Shown here: positions 1 to 7,607 of the stretch, in pieces | How the letters are laid out: each line of letters starts with the position of its first letter | Position numbering within the stretch: the first letter of the stretch is position 1 | Assembly: GCA_011089965.1 (NCBI GenBank) | Contig: JAANAU010000004.1 | Location: 62,001 to 126,000 of the forward strand | From: Magnetococcales bacterium | GTDB lineage: Bacteria; Pseudomonadota; Magnetococcia; Magnetococcales; Magnetaquicoccaceae | Direction of reading: 5' to 3' | DNA length: 64,000 bases | Made by a program: the position numbers and the translations under genes | Notes under the pieces: generated by a model | What the model was told of the DNA's origin: nothing | Databases searched by the model: none | The model's input: only the letters and a program-made list of their open reading frames with translations

Positions 1-520
1 CGCTGATGCGGGCATCAAGCCCGGGGATGTCATCATCCAATTCAACGGCCAGGAGATCCACAAAATGCGCGGACTCCCGGCTCTGGTGGCCATGACCCCG
101 GTGGGCAGCAAAGTGCCGGTGGTGATTCTGCGCGATGGCAAGGAGCGCACCTTGCAGGTGCGCATCGATGAGATGCCCCGTGATGAGGCGTCCCAGGCCT
201 CGACACCCACAGCAGAGACTGCTTCCAAAACCGATCCTCTCGGCATCAAGGTGGCCTCCCTGAACGAAGAGCAACGCCGGAAAACACGTATGGGAGATGA
301 CATCCGGGGAGTCGCCGTGGTTCAGGTTGATCCGGACAGCCCGGCAGGACGTTCCGGACTCAAAAATGGCGATGTGATCATGGACATCAACCGCAACCCG
401 GTGGAAAACGTACGCGATTACGAACAGGTGATGGACAAGCTGGGCACTACCGGCAATCTGTTGTTACGGGTTGCTCGTGAACGCGGAGTGCTGTTCATTG
501 CCATCAACCTGGAAAAATGA
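1..520 (+). CDS. degP: Do/DegP-family periplasmic serine protease, C-terminal part (5' end outside window)
   Basis: The reading frame is open from the window edge (frame of base 2) to a TGA at 518-520, so only the C-terminal ~172 residues are seen. Two PDZ domains are readable. The end of PDZ1 has the segment ADAGIKPGDVIIQFNGQEI. PDZ2 has SPAGRSGLKNGDVIMDINR near residues 110-130. This double-PDZ tail is typical of the HtrA/DegP/DegQ proteases and chaperones that degrade misfolded envelope proteins in the periplasm. The trypsin-like protease domain and its His-Asp-Ser triad lie upstream of the window and cannot be checked. DegP and DegQ cannot be separated from this fragment, so the symbol is provisional. 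Confidence 0.85.
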   Translation, partial: ADAGIKPGDVIIQFNGQEIHKMRGLPALVAMTPVGSKVPVVILRDGKERTLQVRIDEMPRDEASQASTPTAETASKTDPLGIKVASLNEEQRRKTRMGDDIRGVAVVQVDPDSPAGRSGLKNGDVIMDINRNPVENVRDYEQVMDKLGTTGNLLLRVARERGVLFIAINLEK

Positions 521-650
521 GGAACATCCAAGAGGTGAGCGACCATCGCTCTGCATAATGGCACAAAAGATGCAGAAAGGCTGGGGTCAGCGTGTCTGGC
601 CTGCTCCCAGCCGCCTTCTACGACTCTAATGCCATGAGAGAGAGAGATTC

Positions 651-845
651 ATGTCCAACACCATCCTGACCACACAGCTCCCTTTCGTCATGAAACCGAC
701 ACCAGCCAGCCATGCGGCAGCGCATCCACCCATGGGCAGCCCTGCCACCCAGCGCACCGGAGGCGGACTGTTTGACCAGTTTCTGACCCAGGCTGAAAAA
801 GAGTTTCTGGCCAACCAACTGCAACAGATCCATTGGTCCAGATAA
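651..845 (+). CDS. Small hypothetical protein (64 aa)
   Basis: A 64-residue frame opens with ATG after a purine-rich GAGAGAGAGA stretch that could serve as ribosome binding site. The product is rich in Pro, Ala and Thr in its first half and ends in an amphipathic stretch (FDQFLTQAEKEFLANQLQQI). I recognise no domain, signal peptide or membrane segment. It lies 130 bases after the DegP-like gene in the same direction, and a DUF47 gene converges from the other side. Several overlapping minus-strand frames look less natural. The gene is plausible but unproven. Confidence 0.4.
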   Translation: MSNTILTTQLPFVMKPTPASHAAAHPPMGSPATQRTGGGLFDQFLTQAEKEFLANQLQQIHWSR

Positions 846-931
846 CCAGAGGATCCTCTTGACCTGAATGGCATGGTTCCTCCCACAGCTGCATTGCTCT
901 GCACAGGCACGGCTGCGGGAGGAGAGTCGGG

Positions 932-1630
932 TCAGGAGATCTGCACCACGATGTCATGCAACACGTCAGCGGCTTCGGCCATCTTGTCAGCGGTATTGGA
1001 GAGATGGCGATAAAGTTCACGCCGTTTGAAAATCTCCATGATATGGACCAGGGCTGCTGATTTGGCGTGGGGTTCGTCATTGTCCAGGGCGCGCATCTGC
1101 GCATCCACCATGAACAGATCAGAGATGGCACGACGATAAGCCTTCTCGGTGTTGCGCTCGGCCTTGCGCACTGCATCTGCGTCCTGGTCGGCCAGGGCCG
1201 GGGTTACACCCAGCTTCTGAAAACCACGCTTCAAGGCGTCCACACCCTCGCGCATCATCTGCACCATTTCACGGGTATGCTCGTCAGGCTGGAGACCCAA
1301 CCCCTCCATCTCGCGGATCGTGGTCTTGGCATAGTTGATGATCTGATCGATGGCTGTAATCGCGCGATAGATGTCTTCGCGATCCATCGGTGTGGCAAAG
1401 GCCTGATTCAAGACGTTCATATTGCGTATTTTGATCTCATCGCCCTTCTTCTCAAGCTCGCGGACCAACAGACCCTTGTCTGTGGATCCACTTTCCATGA
1501 ACTCGGCGAGCGCATCCATGGTCTGCGCACAAATATCGCACTGATCATTGATCATGCCATAGAAATCCGGCACGCGCGGAAAGACGTTGTTGAGAATTCT
1601 GGAAGCGAACGAATTGGAACTGCCACTCAT
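932..1630 (-). CDS. DUF47 / PhoU-like protein, partner of PiT permease (copy 1)
   Basis: This 232-residue, all-helical protein belongs to the DUF47 family of PhoU-like proteins, which are normally encoded beside PiT phosphate permeases and are thought to modulate them. The start is the ATG at 1628-1630, preceded by AAGGAGATTCAACC. A longer open frame upstream runs into the permease gene and is spurious. Family features visible here are the N-terminal NNVFPRVPDFYGMI, the central FATPMDREDIYRAI and the C-terminal FKRRELYRHLSNTADKMAEAADVLHDIVVQI. It is the second gene of a pit-DUF47 pair, 80 bases after the permease. It closely resembles the copies at 17318, 19456 and 27193, suggesting expansion by duplication. 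Confidence 0.9.
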   Translation of the reverse strand: MSGSSNSFASRILNNVFPRVPDFYGMINDQCDICAQTMDALAEFMESGSTDKGLLVRELEKKGDEIKIRNMNVLNQAFATPMDREDIYRAITAIDQIINYAKTTIREMEGLGLQPDEHTREMVQMMREGVDALKRGFQKLGVTPALADQDADAVRKAERNTEKAYRRAISDLFMVDAQMRALDNDEPHAKSAALVHIMEIFKRRELYRHLSNTADKMAEAADVLHDIVVQIS

Positions 1631-1710
1631 GGTTGAATCTCCTTGTTGTTGCATAGGGGTCATTTTGACCCGATGAAATGGATGTGGATCGGACGAAGCT
1701 GCCTGCGGAA

Positions 1711-2754
1711 TCAAATCGCACCGCCGGTCAACAGTTTGACCAGATAGTAGGTCATGGCACCCACCACGCCAGAACTGGGAATCGTGATAACCCAAGTACT
1801 GACAATCTCTTTGGCTTTGGCCCAACGGACCGCCTTGGGACGCTCCGAGGCACCGATTCCCATGATGGCCGAGCTGACCACATGCGTGGTGGAGACCGGT
1901 GCGCCGAGCAGAGATGCGGAAAGGATCAGCGTGCCAGAGGTCAACTGGGTATCCAGGGCATGCAGGGGACGCACCTTGAAGATACCAAAACCCACAGTAC
2001 GAACGATTCTCCAGCCACCCGACATGATTCCAAGGGTAATCACTCCAGCACATGAGTAGATCACCCAGCCAGGCACGACAAATTGGTCGATGAAACCTCC
2101 CAACAACAGCACCATCGTGATGATACCCATGCTCTTTTGGGCATCGTTGGCACCATGGGAAAAGGCAAGACCTGCTGCCGTGAGAAATTGTACTTTACGC
2201 AGGTGGCTGTTCACCTGAGGCTTGGCATTGCGCAACAAACCGCGCATGAATCGGTGAATGAGAAAACCAACCCAGAATCCAAGAACCGGCGAAACAAGCA
2301 GCGAGGCAAGAATTTTGGTAAACCCGGTGACTTTGCCCTGCATCAATTCGGAAAAGCCCCATAGCACGTTTTCTGTGCCTGCCGAGACGACAACCGCTCC
2401 GATCAGCCCCCCCACCAAGGCATGGGAAGAGGAGGAAGGGAGTCCAAACCACCAGGTGAGCATGTTCCAGAAGATGGCACCGACAATCCCGCACAGGATA
2501 ATGGAAACGGCTACGAGTGGCGGCAGAGTATTGACGTTGATGAATTTGCCAATGGTATTGGCCACGGCAGTTCCGCCCAGGATTGGGCCAAGCAATTCAA
2601 AAGTGGCCACGATGATCACCGACTGAATCGGAGTCATGGCGCGGGAGGCAATGATGGTGCCGATGATGTTGGAGGCATCGTGGAAGCCGTTGGTATAGTC
2701 GAAAATCAGAACGATCACCACTGCTGCCACAGCCAGAGTGTAAAGCGTATCCAT
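1711..2754 (-). CDS. pit: PiT-family inorganic phosphate permease (copy 1)
   Basis: This 347-residue polytopic membrane protein is a PiT (Pho-4) low-affinity phosphate transporter driven by an ion gradient. The N-terminal signature is FDYTNGFHDASN, and the second, inverted repeat carries FSHGANDAQKSMG. Between them lies WWFGLPSSSSHALVGG, also typical of the family. About ten hydrophobic segments are readable. The start chosen is the ATG at 2752-2754 after AAAGGAATC; an earlier in-frame ATG lacks a good ribosome site. The DUF47 gene follows downstream. Two further permeases of nearly identical architecture (18085 and 27991) and one longer, more divergent member (10558) lie in this window. Confidence 0.95.
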   Translation of the reverse strand: MDTLYTLAVAAVVIVLIFDYTNGFHDASNIIGTIIASRAMTPIQSVIIVATFELLGPILGGTAVANTIGKFINVNTLPPLVAVSIILCGIVGAIFWNMLTWWFGLPSSSSHALVGGLIGAVVVSAGTENVLWGFSELMQGKVTGFTKILASLLVSPVLGFWVGFLIHRFMRGLLRNAKPQVNSHLRKVQFLTAAGLAFSHGANDAQKSMGIITMVLLLGGFIDQFVVPGWVIYSCAGVITLGIMSGGWRIVRTVGFGIFKVRPLHALDTQLTSGTLILSASLLGAPVSTTHVVSSAIMGIGASERPKAVRWAKAKEIVSTWVITIPSSGVVGAMTYYLVKLLTGGAI

Positions 2755-3406
2755 GGTATATTTGATTCCTTTAGTTATACACACTCCAATGAAACGATCA
2801 TGACATGGCCCAGAGGCAGGCCGGTTGCAAACCGTATCCGGTCTTTCCGGATTATTTTAGCAATACAGTAGTCTGTGCATACTTGAACGTCACACCTCCA
2901 TTGCAGCCATTGATGGTTGAGAATTCTTTAAATAATCGATACATCCGTGAACATGACACAACAAGAATAGATTAACGAAATCATGTTCAGATCATGACGG
3001 ATCGTCCTCTGACAAAGAGATCAAAGTCTGGTGTTGCTTCTGGATGCCGAATAAACACTATAACGAACATGGTGTCAAGTAAAATTAACAATCACACTTC
3101 CTGATCCTTAGCATACCCATGCGCGCACGCCTTTTACGGTCCGGATGAAACATGTGGCTTGGGGACTGAACCATCAACAATCTGTTCTGATTAACATTTT
3201 GAAATATATAAAATATTATCAAATCAATCAAGATCATGCATCTGCTGTTGCATGCAGATTTCTGATCCGTACGCTCAATTTCCCTTGCAGTTGCCCAAGA
3301 AACTGTTATGGTCGAGCAGGGGAAAAGCGCCCGGGATGATCACTTTTCCGAACGGCTGTATGAAAAAATAATTGACACGTGTTCGTTTTTGCGGGAAATC
3401 GAAAAC
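2755..3406. other. AT-rich intergenic region, divergent promoters likely
   Basis: About 650 bases separate the minus-strand pit-DUF47 pair from the plus-strand XRE regulator. I see no convincing gene. A 64-residue frame at 3145-3339 has no ribosome site and unnatural composition. The region is AT-rich and should hold promoters for both directions. The nearest thing to a PhoB site on the minus strand is at 2953-2970, where only one half (GTGTCAT) resembles the CTGTCAT half-site, so I do not call it. Confidence 0.5.
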
Positions 3407-3955
3407 ATGGCCATCAAGCTTCATCTGCGCATCCAACAGTTTCGTCAACAGCGTGGCCTGTCGCAGCGCGGGTTGGCGGAAAAGGCGGGCATCAGTGGTG
3501 CGGGTCTCTCCCAGATCGAAAGCGGTCAAACCTCTCCTTCGGTCGCAACACTGGAAAAACTGGCCGATGCTTTGGAGTTGCCTCTGGCCTCATTTTTTTC
3601 CGAACAGGAAGAGCCTTCCGTACGGGTGGAACTGCTGACCATTGGCAGCCGTCCGATCTTCCAGGCCAAACAGGGAGCGGAGGTGATCCCGTTGGGATCA
3701 CGGGTCTATTCGGTCCCTTTTGAACCGATCCTGATCCGTCTGAACCCGGGCGGAGAGATGTCGGACAAACCTTTTGGCGTGGGCAAAGGGGTGGAATTCG
3801 TGAGCGTACAGCGGGGACGCGCCATGTTGAGTTACGATGAGGATCAGATCGAAGTGACAGAATCCCAATCTGTTTTTTATGATCCGACCAAACAGCACAA
3901 CTGGACCAATCCGTTTGATGGGTGGTGCGAATTGTTGTTCGTGCGTTGCCGCTAA
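3407..3955 (+). CDS. XRE-family transcriptional regulator with cupin domain
   Basis: This 182-residue protein is a two-domain regulator of the XRE-cupin (SutR/PuuR-like) type. Residues ~8-60 form a helix-turn-helix (QRGLAEKAGISGAGLSQIES, then TSPSVATLEKLADALELPL). Residues ~85-180 form a small beta-barrel cupin with ILIRLNPGGEMSD and GRAMLSYDEDQIEV segments, usually a ligand-binding part. I chose the ATG at 3407 because the HTH starts right after it; an ATG at 3308 would add an atypical 33-residue tail. It is followed by a strong hairpin terminator. The ligand and targets cannot be told from sequence. Confidence 0.85.
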   Translation: MAIKLHLRIQQFRQQRGLSQRGLAEKAGISGAGLSQIESGQTSPSVATLEKLADALELPLASFFSEQEEPSVRVELLTIGSRPIFQAKQGAEVIPLGSRVYSVPFEPILIRLNPGGEMSDKPFGVGKGVEFVSVQRGRAMLSYDEDQIEVTESQSVFYDPTKQHNWTNPFDGWCELLFVRCR

Positions 3956-4013
3956 GGCGTGATTGTTCCACGCCATGTTCGTGGCAGCCCTCTCCAAAGA
4001 ATGAAAACCCCCT

Positions 4014-4057
4014 CAAACCAAAAGGCCGCACGATCCATCGTACGGCCTTTTGGTTTG
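4014..4057. terminator. Bidirectional hairpin terminator
   Basis: A 21-base arm (4014-4034) and its complement (4037-4057) pair with a single mismatch around a CC loop. The GC core is GGCCG, flanked by AAAACC/GGTTTT. It separates the plus-strand XRE regulator from a minus-strand hypothetical gene that converges on it, so it probably ends both transcripts. Confidence 0.75.
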
Positions 4058-4078
4058 GACAACACAATGGGAGTGCTG

Positions 4079-4543
4079 TTATCCAGCACGCCCCATGGCA
4101 CTGGCATAAGCGTTCCGCGCCAACTCGGTGCGGTAGTGATTACCCCCACCCAGGGCATGATAGCTGAACATCATGGCATTTTCCGTGGGCTGCATGACAC
4201 GCAACTCAAACTCCACACTGTTGCGGGTCAATTGATGCGGCATGAGATGATCATGTGGCCGAGGACCACTCTTGCCATTCCCTGGTTCCTTGGGAGCAGG
4301 CCTCGATGCCGGTTCCTCCTCCGGCAGCGTCAACCCGTCATCCGGGGACAATGCCTCGCGCAAGACATTCTCAAAATCCGGTTGCGGCCCCTTATAGGCT
4401 TCGGTCTGGTTGGTCCGGTGCCAAGGTAAACCTGGTGCCGGCTCGGAGAGCGGGTTGATGATATCTTGCAGATTCTGTGGTTTCAGATTCAGCAGATTGG
4501 CTTTGAAAGCCTCGGGGGATCCAATCACTCCGACATGCGACAC
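4079..4543 (-). CDS. Hypothetical protein (154 aa)
   Basis: I do not recognise this protein. The best start is GTG at 4541-4543, preceded at seven bases by CAGGAG; an ATG further upstream lacks such a site. It has an N-terminal part with KANLLNLKPQNLQDIINPL, a Pro/Glu-rich middle (residues ~65-95), and a C-terminal part (VEFELRVMQPTENAMMFSYH, then ELARNAYASAM). No signal peptide or membrane segment is visible. It is the last minus-strand gene after the RelA/SpoT-like gene, 110 bases downstream, and could belong to that transcription unit. The terminator at 4014-4057 follows it. Confidence 0.6.
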   Translation of the reverse strand: MSHVGVIGSPEAFKANLLNLKPQNLQDIINPLSEPAPGLPWHRTNQTEAYKGPQPDFENVLREALSPDDGLTLPEEEPASRPAPKEPGNGKSGPRPHDHLMPHQLTRNSVEFELRVMQPTENAMMFSYHALGGGNHYRTELARNAYASAMGRAG

Positions 4544-4653
4544 GGTCGTTCTCCTGTCATCATTCCGACATTCTGGCGATACATGAAACTTCATCTATCA
4601 CCAATGGAGCAGTAACCGTGCCGATATCGACACCTTGTACAATATTTTTTCTG

Positions 4654-5904
4654 TTACCAGGCAGGATCCGGCGCTCTGCGCACTGTTTTCTTATAGTAAG
4701 CCAGAAGATCGTTGGCAAACTCTTCGACCGAGATCCCTTTCAACGAAATATAGTTACGCACATTCTTTTTGATGATATCAACATTGCCGGTTTTGGCCAA
4801 CAAGACATAATACAGAACCAACAATGCGGAACCTTTGTGAATATATTCAACAGCAGCTTTGGAAGTATCGCCAAAGATATTCTTCATCATGATCAGGATC
4901 ACGTTCTTGTGTGCTGTCAACTCTTCGAGCAGACGCTCTTCCCGGTCAAATCCCAACCGCAAGAACACCTCACTCAACGATGAGACGAAATTCTCACGAT
5001 AGACCAGTCTGGTCTCATAGTGATCGGCAATGGAACGGTCAATATCCCGGATCAAGGCTTCGTTCAGAATGAATGCCTCCAGACGGGTGGCAAAGGCCGC
5101 CTGTTTCTGGGGATCCACCGGTTTCGGCTCCTGGGAGGCAGGCTCAACCGTCGCAGCAGGTACAACAGGGGCATGTGAGGGATTGGCAGGAGCGGCATAT
5201 TCCACAGGTGCAGCGACTGGCGGCATCACCACCCCACCGCCAGGAGCAGTTCCCATGGCCATGTTCTGGTGCATGATTTGATCCTTGATGCGCACCAACT
5301 CTTCATCGGCCATTTTAAGCAGATAGGAGATTTGAGCCAATTTGTTGACGTTTTGACCAGGCAATCGGGAACGCCCCATCAATACGTCAAAGATCCCTTT
5401 GACCTCAGACCAGGAGTGCTGCAATACGGTCCGGATCTCCAACTCGGCCTTGAGTGTGGCATACCGCTGATATTCCGGACGGGCATACTGTTCCGGCAAT
5501 AGTTTGATATCAAAGCGACGGATATTGATGCCAAAACGTTCATGATCCGGGGTCTCATGCAAAGGCAGACAACAATCGTCAAGGGCAAACTCCTTCCCGA
5601 TCAGATTGATTGCCAGATCAATGTCATCCGAGAAATAGACCACGACCCGCACGGTGATCAAATTCTCAATATCCCGCAATCGGGTATAGTATCCCCCCTT
5701 TTCCACAAGCATTTTTTTCAGAGCAGGCCTGGACATCAAATCCCCGGCAATGGCGCTGACAGGCAGTGTGGTCTTGTTGAAGACCTCACCCAGATTGAGC
5801 AGCAACCGTTCGTTGTAGGATCGGTAGAGGTCGAAGCTCTCGTCGTACTGATCCAGCAGATTGCTGACATGCTGGGCTTGAAGCAGGGGATTTTTGGGTT
5901 CCAT
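4654..5904 (-). CDS. RelA/SpoT-type nucleotidyltransferase-fold protein with altered active site
   Basis: This 416-residue protein contains a RelA/SpoT synthetase fold (residues ~60-180). The clearest segment is LKAELEIRTVLQHSWSEVKG, matching the family pattern LKAEIQxRTLLQHAWAEI. Upstream, NLITVRVVVYFSDDID corresponds to the usual DxxGxRV..YF.DDI strand, and FGINIRRFDIKL to the usual FGYRSxHxxxxL. By that alignment the metal-binding Asp is Asn (~residue 81), the guanine-stacking Tyr is Ile, and the following His is Arg, whereas the Glu near 154 is kept. A Pro/Ala-rich linker (~225-270) leads to a helical C-terminal domain I cannot name. It lies downstream of the PstB-like gene in the same direction. 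Synthesis of (p)ppGpp is doubtful; binding or regulation is more likely. The ribosome site is weak, so the start is uncertain. Confidence 0.75.
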   Translation of the reverse strand: MEPKNPLLQAQHVSNLLDQYDESFDLYRSYNERLLLNLGEVFNKTTLPVSAIAGDLMSRPALKKMLVEKGGYYTRLRDIENLITVRVVVYFSDDIDLAINLIGKEFALDDCCLPLHETPDHERFGINIRRFDIKLLPEQYARPEYQRYATLKAELEIRTVLQHSWSEVKGIFDVLMGRSRLPGQNVNKLAQISYLLKMADEELVRIKDQIMHQNMAMGTAPGGGVVMPPVAAPVEYAAPANPSHAPVVPAATVEPASQEPKPVDPQKQAAFATRLEAFILNEALIRDIDRSIADHYETRLVYRENFVSSLSEVFLRLGFDREERLLEELTAHKNVILIMMKNIFGDTSKAAVEYIHKGSALLVLYYVLLAKTGNVDIIKKNVRNYISLKGISVEEFANDLLAYYKKTVRRAPDPAW

Positions 5905-6062
5905 GGTCGTTTTGTTCTGCGCCGTTCGTTCAAGAAAAAATCCTGGTTCGAGTCCTGGCGGAGGATGCCTCCAGCAGTATATGCAAACTTCTGGCCGGAA
6001 ACAAAAAAAAAGGTGACCACAAGGACCGGCCAGGTCAGGATTGCATCTTTTCTTGATCAAGA

Positions 6063-6857
6063 TCAAACAGAACGACCTTCAATATAGTCTGCTGTCTTAT
6101 GTTTGGCTGGGGCGACAAAAAGCCTGTCGGTCGGAGCCGCTTCCACGATCCGGCCTCTGGAGATGAAAACCGTAACATCACTGAGCCGTCGGGCCTGGGC
6201 CAGATTGCTGGTGGCCAATACGATGGCACACTGAAGACGCAACTCCCAGATCAACTCTTCAATGGCCGCGCATCCCTGGGGATCGAGCATCTGACAGGGA
6301 TCATCGAGCAACAAAAGTGTCGGCTTGAGCGGCAACACTCGGGCAATGCACAAACGCAGCCGCTCTTCGTCTGTCAATCCACGGGCGGCTGATCGTCTGA
6401 GTTGATCTTTCAAACGGGTCCACAGACCCACTTGACGCAAGGCCATCTCGACCACCTGATCGGCCTCGCTGACCGCAATACGACCCTTCTGCTCCCGGTG
6501 CAAACAGTACCCGAACAAGATATTGTCACGAATGGAAACCGGAAAAGGGGCAGAACGGGCAAACACCATACCGACATGTCGGCCCACCCAACCCGGATCC
6601 AGTTTCGGGTCATACAGATCCCGCTGCAACAGCGTCACCGATCCGCTCAGACGTACGACATCGGAACGCTGAATGGTGCGATTCAAACTGCCCAACAGGG
6701 TGGATTTGCCACATTTTCTGGCCCCGATCACACTCGTGATCAAAGAGGCGGAAATCGTCAGGTTCATGTCATAGAGCACCTGACAATGGCCATACCAGAC
6801 GTTCAGATGGCGCACCTCCAGAATCGGTTGGTTGACCGCAGGGATGTCAATCATCAT
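6063..6857 (-). CDS. PstB-like ABC ATPase with degenerate catalytic motifs
   Basis: The ~264-residue protein aligns along its length with PstB, the ATPase of the phosphate importer (LNVWYG.QVLYD at the start; GMVF..APFPVSIRDNI; LRLCIAR). Every catalytic motif is changed. Walker A reads GARKCGKST with bulky residues in the loop. The Q-loop Gln is Ala (~100). The signature LSGGQ is LTDEE (161-165). The catalytic Glu after Walker B is Asp (LLLLDDP, ~186). The H-loop His is Ser (ATSN, ~217). The start at 6857 (or the next ATG, 6854) follows AGAGGATGGA and overlaps the permease stop by about 11 bases, indicating translational coupling. It may bind ATP but probably turns over poorly. A signalling role with the PhoU fusion is my inference. 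Confidence 0.85.
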   Translation of the reverse strand: MMIDIPAVNQPILEVRHLNVWYGHCQVLYDMNLTISASLITSVIGARKCGKSTLLGSLNRTIQRSDVVRLSGSVTLLQRDLYDPKLDPGWVGRHVGMVFARSAPFPVSIRDNILFGYCLHREQKGRIAVSEADQVVEMALRQVGLWTRLKDQLRRSAARGLTDEERLRLCIARVLPLKPTLLLLDDPCQMLDPQGCAAIEELIWELRLQCAIVLATSNLAQARRLSDVTVFISRGRIVEAAPTDRLFVAPAKHKTADYIEGRSV

Positions 6858-7605
6858 TCCATCCTCTACGCACGCTCTGCATGACATACCCGGCTGCGGT
6901 ATTGATCAACAAGGCGATCAGCAGCAACAGAATCACCATCACCCCCAACAACGGATCATGCGCCAACCCCGATGCAGGGGCATGGCTCTGTTCCGACTCC
7001 AAAGTGACGGAAAGGAGTTGCATGGCATCGGTCACACCCGAAGGGAGCTGAATTTTCTGCCCGGAAGTGACGAGAATGGCCAAACATTCACCCATTCCGC
7101 GCCCGACACCCAGAACAGCGACTGCCAGCAGCGCACGTTTCAGCCCCGGAAACACGATCAAACGCAGAGTCTGCCAACGCGAAGCACCCATGGCTTCGGC
7201 TTCCAGATACAACGAATCGGGTACGGCTTTCAACAGTTGCACGACCAGCGCCGTCATGGTCGGGAGGGCAATGCCAACCAGAATCAAGGCGGAGTCTACC
7301 ACATCGGGCGTGGAAGGCTGCCAGAGCGACCAGATCACCCATCCCCAGACCACACCCGGAATGGCTGAAGCCAATCCGATCAACTCCAACCAGACCAAAC
7401 GCATCTGATCATATCGATATTCGATGATCCAGACTCCGACCACACAGGCTACAGGCAAAGCGATCCACATGGCCAACAGCGCCATCCAGATCCCATCCTC
7501 CCACTCCTGAGAACGCCACCAAAAGGATTCGGCGGTGGTTTTCCACTCGCCGCTGAACCAGTAAACCAAGACACAGACCAGCCAGAGAAAAAGATAACGG
7601 TTCAT
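6847..7605 (-). CDS. PstA/PstC-like ABC permease subunit
   Basis: This 252-residue membrane protein resembles PstA and PstC. It has AIPGVVWGWVIW, a typical EAA loop (LEAEAMGASRWQTLRLIVFP) that would contact the ATPase, and GRGMGECLAILVTSG in place of the usual GRAxGET. About five or six hydrophobic segments are seen. The ATG at 7603-7605 follows GGAGAGCGG. It begins two bases after the end of the PhoU-fusion gene and overlaps the start of the PstB-like gene, so the three are surely one operon. No second permease and no PstS are encoded nearby. It is therefore either a homodimeric permease or part of a transport-inactive sensor. Confidence 0.85.
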   Translation of the reverse strand: MNRYLFLWLVCVLVYWFSGEWKTTAESFWWRSQEWEDGIWMALLAMWIALPVACVVGVWIIEYRYDQMRLVWLELIGLASAIPGVVWGWVIWSLWQPSTPDVVDSALILVGIALPTMTALVVQLLKAVPDSLYLEAEAMGASRWQTLRLIVFPGLKRALLAVAVLGVGRGMGECLAILVTSGQKIQLPSGVTDAMQLLSVTLESEQSHAPASGLAHDPLLGVMVILLLLIALLINTAAGYVMQSVRRGWNDD

Positions 7606-7607
7606 GC

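Noticed and set aside
932-2053. Longer version (373 residues) of DUF47 copy 1
   Set aside because: The extra N-terminal part lies in another frame of the pit gene, while an excellent ribosome site precedes the ATG at 1630.
2953-2970. Possible PhoB box upstream of pit copy 1 on the minus strand
   Set aside because: Only one half resembles CTGTCAT. I looked in the regions ahead of the pit, DUF47 and phoB genes and found no convincing tandem pair, so no Pho box is called.
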